DNA of 64,000 bases from Margaritispora aquatica (Eukaryota > Ascomycota > Leotiomycetes > Helotiales > Discinellaceae): NCBI GenBank assembly GCA_007644065.1, contig VJWN01000006.1:248001-312000 (forward strand), in the 5' to 3' direction. The notes beneath the pieces were generated by a model that saw only the letters and a list, made by a program, of their open reading frames with translations, made no database searches and had not been told where the DNA came from. Position numbers and translations under genes: made by a program. Shown here piece by piece: positions 23,261 through 35,325 of this stretch. Within the stretch, counting starts at the first letter, position 1, and every line of letters begins with the position of its first letter.

Positions 23261-24441
23261 ATGTCATCACCGGATTTCGATCATTTCAGGTTCATGGACC
23301 TCCCAGGTGAACTTAGGGATCAGATTTGGGATCATACATTAGAGCCAAGACGGATTACACTAACCTGTAAGACGGTGAGTTCTGCTCTCTATATTTCAAT
23401 TTGAAATAAGCTGGATTCTTTTGCAATTAGTTGAATGGTCTGGGCCAACAGCGATTGGTTTGGGTTTTCATGCACAATCGCATCACTATGGAATAGTGTC
23501 GACCAAAACCTCAGAATTACGATGAATCTCTTGACATATGAAGGCTGATCTCCAATAGGTCTCATCTATGTCAAGATACAAGCCTGTCCCTCGTCCTTTT
23601 GCGTTCTTCCCACCTCCAAGGTCTCCAGATCACCCAACCCAACATTTCGCATGGTTGACGTCTGAAACGACTGCCCCAATGGCCCTCCAAATCTGTCGAG
23701 AGTCTCGCGGCTATGCCAAAAGGTCGTATAAGTCTTGGCCAATCTGGAAACAGATGGCTAGTGTCATGTACTTCAGAAATTTGGTGTGGGATCCCGCTGT
23801 TGATGTTGTTGTTTTCAGCAATATGAGCGATTGCCCTTTGCCAATTGAAAGATTTCTTCCGCTATTCGTCAAGCAGTTTCCCGGGCAGGCCACTCAAATC
23901 CAGCGTATTATGATTCAAAGCAGTATCTGGAGAGACTTGAATCACGATGTGGTTGCTCGCATATGGTCTCTGATTGAATGTCCTCAGCTAAAGGAACTCA
24001 TCATTGAACTTGATGAGGTGTACGAGATGCAAGTGGTGAGTTATTTCCTATCATCTTATATTATGGCGAGTGTTGGGCCGTCTTTTCCATCATTTTTCCT
24101 ATCAAATCTTGAGAAGAACATCGCCCCGCCGATCGGTATGATTATGTTACGCGGTCCCCGACCTATTGATGTTAAAGCTGATTCGATTTTTGTAGATCGA
24201 GTGGTGCAAATTTCTTTCAAATCACCAAATGAAACCTTGGAAGCTACCCAACGATATTGAGAGCCAGATCAAAAATTTAGATGCACATTATACCAAGCTG
24301 CAGCTGAGTAGCTACAAGCCTGGTTGGAAGCCGGTAGTAAGAGTTGTTAGGGAAGGAAATGACATATTTGATGCAGACAAGGATAGCGAAATTGTGCTCC
24401 GCAAGTTCCCATGCCCAGATTTGGATATTGCCAATACATGA
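23261..24441 (+). CDS. 2EXR-like domain protein, function unknown
   Basis: Proposed exons 23261-23374, 23559-24035 and 24196-24441 give 278 aa, all joins in phase 0. FDHFRFMDLPGELRDQIWDH followed by LEPRRI matches the N-terminal 2EXR signature, and ALQICRESRGYAKRSY matches the family's second conserved block. The second intron (160 nt; GTGAGT to TTTGTAG) is chosen because it moves the frame onto a clearly coding 3' part (KPWKLPNDIES, YKPGWKPVVRVVRE). Without splicing, the frame reads through the intron and stops at 24260. An upstream ATG at 23129 is also in frame. Function is unknown. Confidence 0.65.
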
Positions 24442-24692
24442 AGACCAATCTACATTCAATCATCCGAACTGTTCAGACCGGTTCGCACAATCTCAAGATA
24501 GAGATCTACATTTTCACAAAGCTTTAGTCAACCTACTACTAGGAAGAGGATGTCAACACTGTTTCTCTCGGACTCCATGCACTTAGGGGAGATAACTTCA
24601 TTCGACCGCAAAGCAAGCATTTTTCTCACCAATACCTTAAAATCTAAGGTGAAATTCTTCAACACCAGTATAACGTCGCATTCTTCTGCAAT

Positions 24693-25107
24693 CTAGCCAC
24701 GCTTCATGCTTCTCTTTGCCACCAACCACTCCACAGAACCTTTACCACCTCCCAACAACCCAGCAAGCTTGGCACCCCATCCGCTTTTGGCTATCGCATC
24801 GGTCATCTCTGGCTGAAAGCGAATATGACTTTCCATATCACCCAAGATCAAATCCTGGGTAGAGGAGGATGTTGTTACGGTTGTGCGGAAGCAGTTTTGA
24901 TAACGTGGTGGTACTGGTATTGGTCGAAGACACCTTTTTGGTTGTCGCTGGAAGTATGAAGATGCTTACTAGGGATTCTGGGAGGCTAGTGTTGCGGAGA
25001 GCTTCGGGGAGATAAAGCTTGAAGGTGTTTGCGAGTCTCTCGGTGTCCATTGCCGGCGCTGGTGATTTGGCGGTCATGATGTAGATGATGGAGTACGATC
25101 TCGACAT
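24693..25107 (-). CDS. small conserved-looking protein, function unknown (99 aa)
   Basis: The frame from the ATG at 25107 runs into a stop unless a 115-nt intron (24855-24969, GTAAGC to CCCAG) is removed. Exons 24970-25107 and 24693-24854 then join in phase 0 as LPESL-DLILGDMESHIRF. The product has a hydrophobic start (SIIYIMTAKSP), amphipathic middle and a Gly-rich C-terminal segment (GWGAKLAGLLGGGKG). There are no known motifs. The clean phase and continuous coding character on both sides support a gene, though a frameshifted relic is possible. Confidence 0.5.
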
Positions 25108-25765
25108 CCATACGCTTGCTATACTCGCACTATAGATGAAGACTTTAAAAGGATTGATGATCTCTTATATGCTGATTATACTATCATCCAGGTAATGATT
25201 TGAATACGAATCATCGATCCACTCGGCCTCATAATTTGCGGTACTAATGGCCATGGAAATTTGTCTCAACCAGTCAAAGGCAACGCGGCGGTGCACAGCG
25301 TCCCTAGCAGCAAGAATTCTCTATCCTTTTGTGTGCCAGAAGGAGGCCAATCCGATTTTTCTTCATCAAGGCTACTCTTTTAACATTCGGATTGAAATGA
25401 CTGACAGGGTAGGTTATAAACTCCATAGTTAGTACGCCTTGACACCATGACATTCTTTCAGTGTATGAATTAATATGACACTCCATACCAATTGCTTGGA
25501 TGTACATTAGTTTTAACATTTGACATCTCACAGAAAAAAATTGTGTCACTCTCAGAAGTGTAATTTCATACTTCAAAGTTCCGTATTCACTATCTAGACA
25601 CCATTGTTCAGCTGCATTGTAGCAAATTTGTCATCAATCGTAATCCCACTCCCTTCCCAAAATTCTATTGTACATATCATTGTCTCTGATATAGAAGACA
25701 TCCTGTGTGTTCCATCGCTATCCTCTCCCTAATTTAATCTCATCCATCACATCAGAACCGCCCAT
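25108..25765. other. intergenic, no gene seen
   Basis: AT-rich. It holds the promoter of the 99-aa protein gene and the 3' flank of the defensin-like gene, which lie on the same strand. Confidence 0.45.
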
Positions 25766-26150
25766 TTACATGCAAGTGCACGTTCTGCATCACTCGTCAG
25801 CTACTTCAAACTTCACGCTCGACGTGACAACACCACAAAACTCACCCATCAGCAGAGCACAGCCCACCATTAAGATGCCCAGCATTCACGCAACCCACCG
25901 AGCACGTCGAGTAGCAGGAGATCAAATCCGGACTCGCGACAGGCATCGCCTTTGCCTCAGCATCTCTTGCCTGGATGCCAGTCAAGCAAGTACATGTGCC
26001 AGCGGAGTCGCAAAGACCGCCTTGGAGCAGCCCAGCTTGCACGCAGGAGAGAGAACAGGTCGACCAGCACGAGATGAGATCGGGAACTGGTGCGGCTTGT
26101 GTTCCTACAGCGAGGAGGAGGATAGAGGAGATGATGGTGTAGAATTGCAT
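25766..26150 (-). CDS. secreted two-domain cysteine-stabilised (defensin-like) peptide
   Basis: Exon 1 is 25846-26150 and exon 2 only 19 nt (25766-25784), separated by a 61-nt GT-AG intron; the product is 107 aa. Residues 1-20 form a signal peptide. Two near-identical six-cysteine domains follow (about 24-57 and 75-107), each with spacing Cys-X3-Cys-X3-Cys-X10-Cys-X5-Cys-X-Cys. This includes the C-X3-C, GLC-X5-C and C-X-C elements of CS-alpha-beta peptides. The last two cysteines of domain 2 are supplied only by exon 2; without splicing the frame stops after SADG. The linker contains DAEAKA but no Lys-Arg site. CS-alpha-beta peptides are often antimicrobial or channel-active; the role here is inferred, not shown. 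Confidence 0.8.
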
Positions 26151-26289
26151 ATTGGTGATTGTCTTGTCTGAAGCGCGAGTGGCGTGGAGTTTGAGGTTGA
26201 ATTTGAAATTGAATCTGGTTGATAGTTGTACTTGGTGTGCTGATCTCGATGTAATATGATGAGTTTGGGAACGGAGGAATTGCAAGCTC

Positions 26290-26296
26290 TTTATAT
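26290..26296 (-). promoter_or_regulatory. TATA box of the defensin-like gene
   Basis: On the minus strand this reads ATATAAA, about 140 bp upstream of the ATG at 26150. Confidence 0.5.
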
Positions 26297-28982
26297 CTTT
26301 TCCTGTCTCTAGCTATTCTCCGTTGCGAGACTGCCATTGTGTCATCAAGCCTCTCTTTGATCATGATGATTTGCACAACCAATGCTCGGAACTGTCGAAG
26401 CTGAAGATCAATTGTGGGCTTCTATCGAATTTGAGGCTCTTTGCTTCCTTACTTCTCTCCCGAAATTGTCTAGCCTCCCGTTCATCAGCGGATGTAGCGA
26501 CGTTGATCTATGTTCTAGCGCAGGCCCTGGGGATCGCCTCAAAACTAGCAATTTCTGCGAGTGGTCACACCTGTGTGCCAAAGATCTTGGTCATGAGAAT
26601 ATGATCAGCCATGGCGACGATCCCGGATCTGCTGTTATGCAAGACATCCTTTCTCCGATTGGGAGGCGCTCTTAGCTTCAGATTGGCGGAAGGTCTAATG
26701 AAGAAAGGTAGGCAAAGTAAGGTTATGGCTCTAAGCGAGCCATGTCGGACTGGATGAAATCACTACCCCTGTGGAGGCCTTCCAACTAAATTTCCCATCC
26801 CAAAAGTATATTGCTGGGGAATGAGAACAAACTCCCGCGAGAGGCTCGGAAGAAGATTAGAGTTAAAGCTTCAAATGGAATGAAGACTTATGGCGGGAGG
26901 ATCAACACTAGTAGTGATGCAGATCAGCCTCCCGTGCCGCTGGAACTAGAGAGCCGGTGCGGGAGGCGGTGGATCTCCACTGTCAAACTATGTAGTAAGA
27001 TTATGACAACATAGGAGGTACTTCAGCTTTGTCGCTATGACACTGCGAGGTTTCGCGTTTACCCTATAGAATTGAAGATGGTAGTACTGTCGAGGCTCCC
27101 CCTACTGTGGCTTACCTCAACCGATGTATTTCTCGCTTAGCACAAAGGTTAAGTCATGGTCAGCTAGGTACATTTGCACGAGGACGGGGACTTTCTAGGG
27201 AGACGGGAGGGAGAGGAACGCATGTATCCTGATTAAGACAACAAGAGCCGATGATCCTTTGAATCGCTACCCCACTCTGCTCAGGAAGATCTTTCAAGTG
27301 GGGGTTGGTGATAACACTCGACTGCAAGTAGCCACTTCCGTAAGGCTTCCAAATCCAACTCCTATAGGTGAAATAATTTCAAGTATGGAGATGTTTGCGG
27401 TCACTCTCGCGCTCCTGCTCGATTCGCCAGATATTATGCAGTGTTGACTCTGTATTCTGATACCCATACGCAACCACTTGACCTTCGAAGAGCTTCTAAG
27501 TAATCGAAAAGCCTTACCAAGCCTACTCACAAACCTATGTATTTAACTTTCACTTGATATTGTCTGAAAATAATTCTACTATCAAAGCCGAGGAACTCGG
27601 TAGTGCTTCTTCTAGGTAATCTTACAACAGTGTAGATCCAATCTGACGACAATCATTATTTAGCTTCTCGGCGATTAAGTCAAGGATGATGGGTGAAAAC
27701 TAGCGTTATAGCATAAGATATGCGCAATGTTTTTAGTTTATGCCTTGTCTCTCGATTGTCTGCCTCTGACATTCAATTCTCTTAACCGCAGGGAAAATGG
27801 AGAAGATTTTCGCTCCCCCCCCCCTCCGCTTAAACACCACTTAAGGGTGAGTTGTTCCATTTCAAGTGCACTATTATCACCTAATCAATGTATGCATGGA
27901 CTCGAAATGCTCAACCTGATTGACAAGTGCAATAAATCGGCCAGGACCGAAAACCGCCTTCTCCTATGACCCAAATATTAAATTCTCTGAGTAGATACAG
28001 ATATTAAATATAAAATTGACATGTCCGGCCTTGGGCTTTGAGTTTTGCTTGATCCAAAGCCATTTGTCAGTTCAGAGTCAGATTCAGACTCGGTAGAAGT
28101 CATCTATTCCTTTGGATTTACAGCTGCTACAGCCAGGATTGTGCGTCACGTTTGAAAATAGACACCTTAAAGCGTGACGTGAAGGAGGAACAACATAAAA
28201 TAGTCGAAGTCCAGAGTAGAAGAATCGTATCGTGTCGTGTCGTGGGTAGCACTTGCCTCCCTCTTACCAGCCGTGAACACCCATCCAGACCGACCTGTGC
28301 TGAGTCTGTCAACTCGAGCCTTGCATTCTCAAAGAACTAAAGAAATAGCAGGCAGAAGATAATCTCACTCTTCACTCCTGCAATCTCTCTAGAGCCACGG
28401 ACTCGCCTTGGTTCACTAACAAGCCATGATTTTCAGGCTCGAATTTCTCTTAAACCCACACCTGGAACTGCTGGCATCAGCTAGTTAAGTATTGAGGAAG
28501 TAGTGGCCTTATCCGCTAACTGAACGCGACGTGCGACTACTGAGTAAGCCACACACATCTCAGAAATATCACCCAACTGTCGAAACTCGAATGCCTTCCT
28601 TTCATGCATCTGTGTCTAACCTTGATGATGGGGTGTCATTGAGCAGCGGTGGTGTTTACGACTCTAACGGCGTCGATGGTGTCCCATTGGTTGGACCCAA
28701 CTGTGCCAGTCTTCAGTTTTTAGCCTCTGCTGCTTGTGCTGCTCTTAGCGCATCTATATCCATTTGTGTCCCTGAGACTAAGCCTTTCGACATAGAAAAT
28801 ATATGTCTCCGGCAACAATCCATTATTCCGAAATCGCTTACACATTGGTACCCACGAATCCTTAAACTTCGAGAGCTTTCACAAATCCAAGGTCAAAAAA
28901 TATTGAAAGAAGCAATGAACACTCTATTCCCACCATCTACCGGCCTCGCGACTCTAATATACCTTTCTCCCTGTCTATCTAT
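26297..28982. other. long intergenic region, no supported gene
   Basis: About 2.7 kb. A run of nine C sits near 27817-27825. The longest ATG frame (28591-28986, 131 codons) slightly overlaps the LYS2 stop on the other strand and has no recognisable domain. No terminal repeats or transposase motifs were seen. Confidence 0.45.
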
Positions 28983-31900
28983 CTAAGCAAGTGCACCTCT
29001 ACCACCAACACTAAGCAACGCCTGCTTCTGCTCCTTGCTGATCACCGCAGCTGTCAAACCCCCATTCTCAGGCGCCTTCAAGAATCCAATACCCACGAGA
29101 TAAGCAAGATATTTACCCATGATCTCCTCCGTGACAGCACCACCAGCAGACAGATCCTCGTTCGTGAACTTGGTGTCGGCCTTGAGGGTAGCAGCCGCAT
29201 TGACATCGTCCATTTCAGGCGCGATGGTGTCGGCTGGGAGGTCGGTGGTTGCGAAGTGGTAGAGTGGCATTCTAAAAATCGTTAATATGTGATACTGTGT
29301 GTGACGTTGCGGGAAGAGAAATTTGAGAAATTGGGGTTGTGAGATGTAGTACTAGAACAAGAGCGGTGAAAGAAACTTACAAAGCGTGCTGCTCGTTGCC
29401 CTCAACAGCAGCGTACTCCTCCAGCTTTGCCTTCCATACCGAATACTCAACCTCAGGAACATCGTACCCGTATTTTTGCAATGTGGCCAAATACTCGCTG
29501 AATGTCAGGCGTGGATGACTTGTAACCTGGGCAACACCGAGAGGCTTCTTAGGTGGGCTCAATGCAGCAGCAATCACGATGCGTGCTACGTGGTTGACAG
29601 GAACCATGTTGACAGTATTAGAGATCTTAGGCCGACAGCCGAGTTGAATACATCCCTTTGCCATACGGATCAAGAAATCGTCCGTGTTGGCCACACCTGA
29701 TGTTTTGTCGCCAGTGATATAACCAGGACGAATGATGGTACCACGAAGACCACGAGCTCCAGCTTCGCGAACGAGATACTCGGATACCCACTTGGATTGA
29801 CCATAACCCGTCCCAAGTCCCTTCGCACTTCCCGAAAGATCATCAGCTTCTGAAACAGCAGTGCCAGCCTTAGATTGATCAACGAAATACTGAGTGTCAA
29901 GGACAGAGGTAGAAGAGACAAATGACAAATGCTTTGGTGTGCCAATAGCGCAAAGAGCGAGGACATCAAGTGTTCCTTGGACGTTGGCAGGTTTGAGATT
30001 TGAGTATGGATACACCCAATGCACCTGGGCACCATTGTGTACAATCACATTGATGTCTCGAGAAAGTTGCTTCCATTCCGACTCACTGAGACCAAGACGT
30101 GGATCACCAAGGTTTCCAGTCACGAAGCTGAGGCGAGAACCCCAAGAAGGGTTCCAGACGCCATATGCCTTGCAAGTTCTCACCACTCGATCGTAAGCGG
30201 CAGGGCCATCGATAGCTCGAACATGAGCAACAACATGGATAGAGGGTGACTCTCTTGTTAGCAAGTCTCGAAGAAGATATGCTCCCAAGAAACCAGTAGC
30301 GCCAGTGAGCAAGACCTTCAGCGGAGTCTTTGCTGTGATCTCATCATCAGCTGAGGGGAAGGATGAAGGAAGAGTCTTAGCAAGTGCAATAGCATCTGCT
30401 TCATAATCCTCAACTGTCTCTGCGTGGCCATTGATATCACCATTCGTAGAAGACAATCGAGCATCAATCTGGGCAGCGAAGCCCTTCAATGTTGGGTTCT
30501 GGAAAATAAGACTCATGTTGACTTTGACAGTGTCCCATCTCTTGTTTATTCTGAAGAGCATCTGCTGAGCCAGGATACTATGCCCTCCAATGTCGAAGAA
30601 AGAATCATCGGGACTGAGTGTTCTCTCATCGATGGTTGAGATCAGAGAACCCCAAATCGCAGCAACCTCCATCTCGGTTTCCGATAACTCTGCGATCTTG
30701 CCCTTGGGTCTTGCCGCAGCATATTGAGCTGCATCGGGGAAGGGAAGTGCTGGCTTGTCCTTTTTGCCATTAGGGTTCAGGGGAAATTTCATCAATGGAA
30801 TGATGACTTCCGGAATTCCGTAAGCTGGCAGTTTGGTCTTGAGATATGTCTTGACATCATCTCCGAGGGGCCAGAATCTACGGAGCATCCCCTGGATATC
30901 ATCGCCCCCAGAAGTATCGTCTATCAGACCGTGCTTCTCTAGCCACTTTGGCCACTTTTTCATATCTGGAACAAAATAGCTGACCAAAGTCTGCTCTTCA
31001 TCCTTATTTCTTCGAACAAGAGTGACGTTGTCTAGGACCATCTCGTGGTTCGAGATGAAAGTGTCAATCTCAGTAAGCTCGATTCTAAAACCTCGAATCT
31101 TGACTTGATCATCCGCACGGCCAACGCACTCAACATCACCAGTCTCCATGTATCGACCAAGATCACCGGATCTATACATACGATCTCGGGGACCCTTATA
31201 AAACTCCCTCCATGGCTCCTCAGAGACAGACTTTGCAGCTTTCTTGTCTTCCTCGATCCACTTGGCGTTATCTACGAACCAGCTGTCAACAAACTTTGTC
31301 TTTGTGAGCTCGTCGCTACCAAGGTATCCTTCCGCCAGTCCAGCAGCCCGAACATATATTTCACCAACCTCACCCACATTGCAAATCCTGTCTCTGTTTT
31401 CTCGATCTACAATCAGAAGTTGAACATCCTTCATGCCTTTGCCAGCAGGAATGATGTTGCCCATATTCTCCAAGTATTGAGGGTCGGCAGCTCGGCTTGG
31501 GATTTCAAAGTAGCTAACAGCACGTTGCGTCTCCGTTGTTCCGTACATATTCACAATAAAAACATTCTCAGCCAGGTTCTGCAATGCCTTGCAATCTCTC
31601 TTAATCAAAATATCTCCCACAAAGAAAGAATGGTGTAGTGCTGGAAACTCAGCACTAGCTCCTCCAACAAGAATCTGTCCCATGGCAGGTGTCAAATGTG
31701 TCACAGTGGCTCCATGCTCCCGCATCCACTCCGCCAACTTTTCATGCTGGATGTCATCCTTGGAGGGAACCAGAAGTTGAGCTCCCAGGAATAGGGGTGT
31801 GAAGATATCTCTCTGGATAGGATCGTGGGCAATCCCACTTAACATAGTAAACTTATCATCCTTGGTCAATTTGAATTGCTCGGCCATCCAGTCAAAGTAG

Positions 31901-32577
31901 TAAGCTAAAGAGAAATGTCTACCTCGTACACCTTTTGGTCGACCTTCAGATCCTGAGGTGAAGGACAGTGTGGGAATCGAGTCTGGTCCAACGACAACAC
32001 CGGCAGTCTGGGACTTCAGTGATAATTGTGGAGTAAGCACATCTGAGCCATCAAGAGTGCCGCCCAACAAGGTTCCATCGTCTTTGAGTTCCAGTCCTGG
32101 TACCTCAGTCCTAAGATCCAAGTTCTCCTTGATCCAAGTCCGAACTTTCTTGGTCAATTCTCCAGCCTCTCTTGTAGCTTTGTCAATAACGACTAAAGCA
32201 CGTGGCCTGGCAACATCCAGATAAATGATCTGACGATCTGGAGGGTAAGAAGGATCAATAACGGAAAATGTTGCTCCAGCCTTCAGAATACCCATCACAG
32301 TGACGACCAAGTCCACACCTCTGTGGCTATAAGACATGACAACTTCTCCACGCTGAATTCCCGACTGCACCAAATGGTGAGCCAGTAAATTTGACGCTTC
32401 ATTGATTTGACGGTAGGTAAACTCTCTTCGTGGTGATGAGCCTGAAGCGGTCTCTACCACACAGAGTCGATCTGGGTGTGCTTCTGCATTCTTTTCGAAG
32501 ATATCTTGAATTGCACCACGGAAAGCAGACCAGTGAAGGTCTGCTGTGGGATCGGGGATTGCTGATTGTGAAGCCAT
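28983..32577 (-). CDS. LYS2: L-2-aminoadipate reductase (Lys2)
   Basis: Exons 29381-32577 and 28983-29271, separated by a 109-nt intron, encode 1161 aa. The start is the ATG at 32577; the open frame extends further upstream without an ATG. Domains in order: adenylation (LSFTSGSEGRPKG near 200, MYGTTETQ near 344, YRSGDLGR near 469, VKIRGFRIEL); peptidyl carrier (FDIGGHSILAQQ near 660, Ser for phosphopantetheine); NADPH-dependent thioester reductase (LLTGATGFLGAYLL near 762, YGQSKW near 924). The enzyme activates 2-aminoadipate as AMP ester, loads it on the carrier Ser and releases the semialdehyde in fungal lysine synthesis. It needs a separate Lys5-type transferase, not in this window. Confidence 0.97.
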
Positions 32578-33462
32578 GATTTGACCAGTTTTCGATAGCA
32601 AAGGATATGTACCTGTACCAGTCTCTAGACCTTGGTAGAAAAGAATTGCTGAATCTTTCTATAAATTCGACTTTTATCTAAAACTACCCCGCAGGTGCAG
32701 CAATGATTCAGAGAGGTAGAAGGGAATTGATAACTGAAACGAGATTTAAATCGGAGAGTGGGCCACCAAAATCATGGAAAGATCGTTGGTTGAGTTGATA
32801 AATATCCACGAAGGTAAAGTGAAGGTTTTATGTAATACTTCCAATTCGAGAAGAGTCATACATGCTGTCTGGTGGGGTTGGTGGTTTTTGTGATTTTTTG
32901 TGGATGACGACGGGCAGAATCTTCCCCAGATTATTTTTTTTTCCTTCACCGCAATCGGACAGCCCAAAGCAGACACTACGTACTGTGACACGTGATGGTT
33001 TCATCAACCCCTGCGGTACGAGTACGGAGGGACTGTCCAGCTAAGACTAAGGGACATTTTTAGATGGATCCCGACCCATTGAAGTGGAACGAACATATGA
33101 GGAAGATCAAGTTCAACTCTGTCAAAGCTGGATCCTGTCAGTGATTTGAATTCATTTCTAATTCTTTCCTTCATTCCTTCACTTTCGGAATCGAACGTGC
33201 ACCTATTTGCTTTGGTGTTTGGTGCTTGGCTATTTCGACGTTCCTCTTTATCCAGAGCAAGCAAGCCCTTGAGAACACGGTTGGCTTTGGAACTAGATCC
33301 ACGAATCGCGTCACCCAGACTGGAAAGGAGAGCAAGTTGCATCTATACTTCATCACTAGAAGATAGGGTGTGATATCCTTTTGACTTTTCAATGCCATCT
33401 TAATTGATAGGCAATCTGCGAACCAATTCCATAAATTACAACGGTTGACAACCATCGACGAA
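32578..33462. promoter_or_regulatory. divergent promoter of LYS2 and a type II membrane protein gene
   Basis: 885 bp between two start codons pointing away from each other. An AGAGTCAT at about 32850 resembles a degenerate Gcn4/CPC1 half site, but no full TGACTCA was seen. Confidence 0.4.
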
Positions 33463-35325
33463 ATGCCCGTCCAACGAAGCATCCTTGGGAGGCCAGTCCC
33501 AGCTATTCCTCCTCGGCGAATGGCAATATTGCTTGGGACAATTGCTGTATTCGCTGTCTTCACACTCGTATTCACACTTCCCAACTCGATACCAGCCGGT
33601 CCATCGCTGGGAAAATTCACGGACCATAAGATTTCTATTCCAAAAATCCCAAAGACTTTCTCGCCGAGTCTCTTGAACCCTTTCAGATCAGCAGCCCATC
33701 CTCCACCAGTTCAAAAGAACAGCACAAGTGGAGAAGCATCTTGGTACAGCGATTGGAAGTGGTTGAGTCCATTCTCATCTTCAGTGACGCTCGATGAGAA
33801 CCGCTCTTTGCTACCACCCATTCGTGAACGACCACCAATCTATACATACTATGACCATACATTGTCGAAGGATGAAGGCATCAAAAATGCAGAGAATGCC
33901 TTGCTGGTCACTTGGAGAAGAGCTTGGTGGGCACAAGGCTTTAAGCCAATTATTTTGAGCCCAGCAGAGGCTATGAACAATCCATTGTACGCAGAGCTAC
34001 AATTGCTTAACTTGGAGCCAGGATTGAAGATCGATATTTCCAGGTGGATGGCATGGGAGAATATGGGAACAGGAATGCTCTGCAACTATCTTCTGTTACC
34101 GATGGGCTCACACGAAGATCCTTTGCTAGCATACTTGCGAAGAGGTGATTATCGGCTATTGACGAGATTTGAGAAGCTTGGGAGTGGACTCTTTGCAGGT
34201 TCAAAGGCAGACATCACAGCCGCAGTCAAGCAAGCTCTATCAAACAAGGAATTGCTAAAGACCGCAAAGGATTTCATAACCGCTGTCACGCCAGAGACTT
34301 TCGAGGTCGAGCCAAAGCACGATGCTTTGGCTTATTACGACGCGACCGTGATCAAGGATAAATATAGCAAGATTTCGGAGACCATCATAGCTGGTGGAGC
34401 GGAGGGATATATGGTTCTCAACCAGCTCACCATAGCACATCTACACAGCACTTGGCAAAATATTTTCTCCAAAGGAATTGCGGTTCTCAAGCCGCAGGCA
34501 GACCATATGACAGAAGCTATCAATCCTGCATTAACGCTTGCCAGATTCCTTGCGCAATGTCCGGAGTCGCCTCTACCAGCATCATGCCCACCCAATCGAC
34601 CACGTTGTACACCCTGCGTTGCCTCGATTCCATTGAAGATTTCCACACCCCCTGCATACCGTAACACAACAGATTTGTACACCATCGGCACGGTACCGCA
34701 TCCTTATACAATGGCTCTACTGAGCTCATTCCGTGATGACATTGATGTGCGATGGATTCGACGAGATTCTCAGCGTGATCCCTGGCTGTCCACACTTACC
34801 AAGGAGCTTTTGGGAACGGGCGTCTCTGGCGCCCCTCGAGTCATTAAGTTCAAGGAAGCCGTAGCCTCCCAATACGGCACAGCACACTCCCTTTGGATCA
34901 CAGCCGAGAAAGAAGTCCCAAGTGATCTCGACTGGTATTTCGGCTTTGAAATCCCACGCAATGCAACTGATACCGGAAAGTCAGAAACTCCCGTCCCAGG
35001 ACCAGAGCGCAGGCCCCAGACCAAACCCGATCCCAAAGACGGACCAATACCCAACCCCGAGGACGCAAAGAAAGAGCAAGCTCTGCTTGCACGAGCCAAA
35101 GAATTTGGAGCCGCAAGGACAGCAGCGGAGGAAAAGATCAAGGGCGCCATTGAGGCGTGGAACCTTGCAGACACGGAAGCATGGCGGTTCGCTAGAGCAT
35201 TCCTTGCGAGAAGCAGGGTAGAGAGGCTGAAGTGGGAGGAAGAAGAGAAGAAATACGCAGGTGGTGCAGGCGCAGAGAGGGGCAAGAGTGAGGGGTGGGG
35301 AAGGTGGTTTGATGATCGTCGATAG
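33463..35325 (+). CDS. type II membrane protein, possible Golgi glycosyltransferase-like
   Basis: Single exon, 620 aa from the ATG at 33463. A short basic cytosolic tail is followed by one transmembrane anchor (about 20-42, MAILLGTIAVFAVFTLVFTL) and a large luminal domain. Conserved-looking segments include PPIYTYYDH, VTWRRAWWAQGFKPIILSP, ISRWMAWENMGTGMLCNYLL and a four-cysteine stretch (CPESPLPASCPPNRPRCTPC). The C-terminal 130 residues are Lys/Glu-rich and probably a helix. Topology resembles Golgi glycosyltransferases, and the 'FKPIILSP...AE' region is reminiscent of nucleotide-sugar enzymes, but no DXD motif was found, so catalytic function is unproven. Confidence 0.8.
   Translation: MPVQRSILGRPVPAIPPRRMAILLGTIAVFAVFTLVFTLPNSIPAGPSLGKFTDHKISIPKIPKTFSPSLLNPFRSAAHPPPVQKNSTSGEASWYSDWKWLSPFSSSVTLDENRSLLPPIRERPPIYTYYDHTLSKDEGIKNAENALLVTWRRAWWAQGFKPIILSPAEAMNNPLYAELQLLNLEPGLKIDISRWMAWENMGTGMLCNYLLLPMGSHEDPLLAYLRRGDYRLLTRFEKLGSGLFAGSKADITAAVKQALSNKELLKTAKDFITAVTPETFEVEPKHDALAYYDATVIKDKYSKISETIIAGGAEGYMVLNQLTIAHLHSTWQNIFSKGIAVLKPQADHMTEAINPALTLARFLAQCPESPLPASCPPNRPRCTPCVASIPLKISTPPAYRNTTDLYTIGTVPHPYTMALLSSFRDDIDVRWIRRDSQRDPWLSTLTKELLGTGVSGAPRVIKFKEAVASQYGTAHSLWITAEKEVPSDLDWYFGFEIPRNATDTGKSETPVPGPERRPQTKPDPKDGPIPNPEDAKKEQALLARAKEFGAARTAAEEKIKGAIEAWNLADTEAWRFARAFLARSRVERLKWEEEEKKYAGGAGAERGKSEGWGRWFDDRR

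Noticed and set aside
28591..28986. Plus-strand ATG frame of 131 codons next to LYS2
   Set aside because: Overlaps the LYS2 stop codon on the other strand, has no recognisable motif and a low-complexity Ser/Ala/Gly middle.
34770..35285. Long antisense frame within the type II membrane protein gene
   Set aside because: Shadow of the coding strand; Ala/Ser-rich as expected from reversed Glu/Lys codons.
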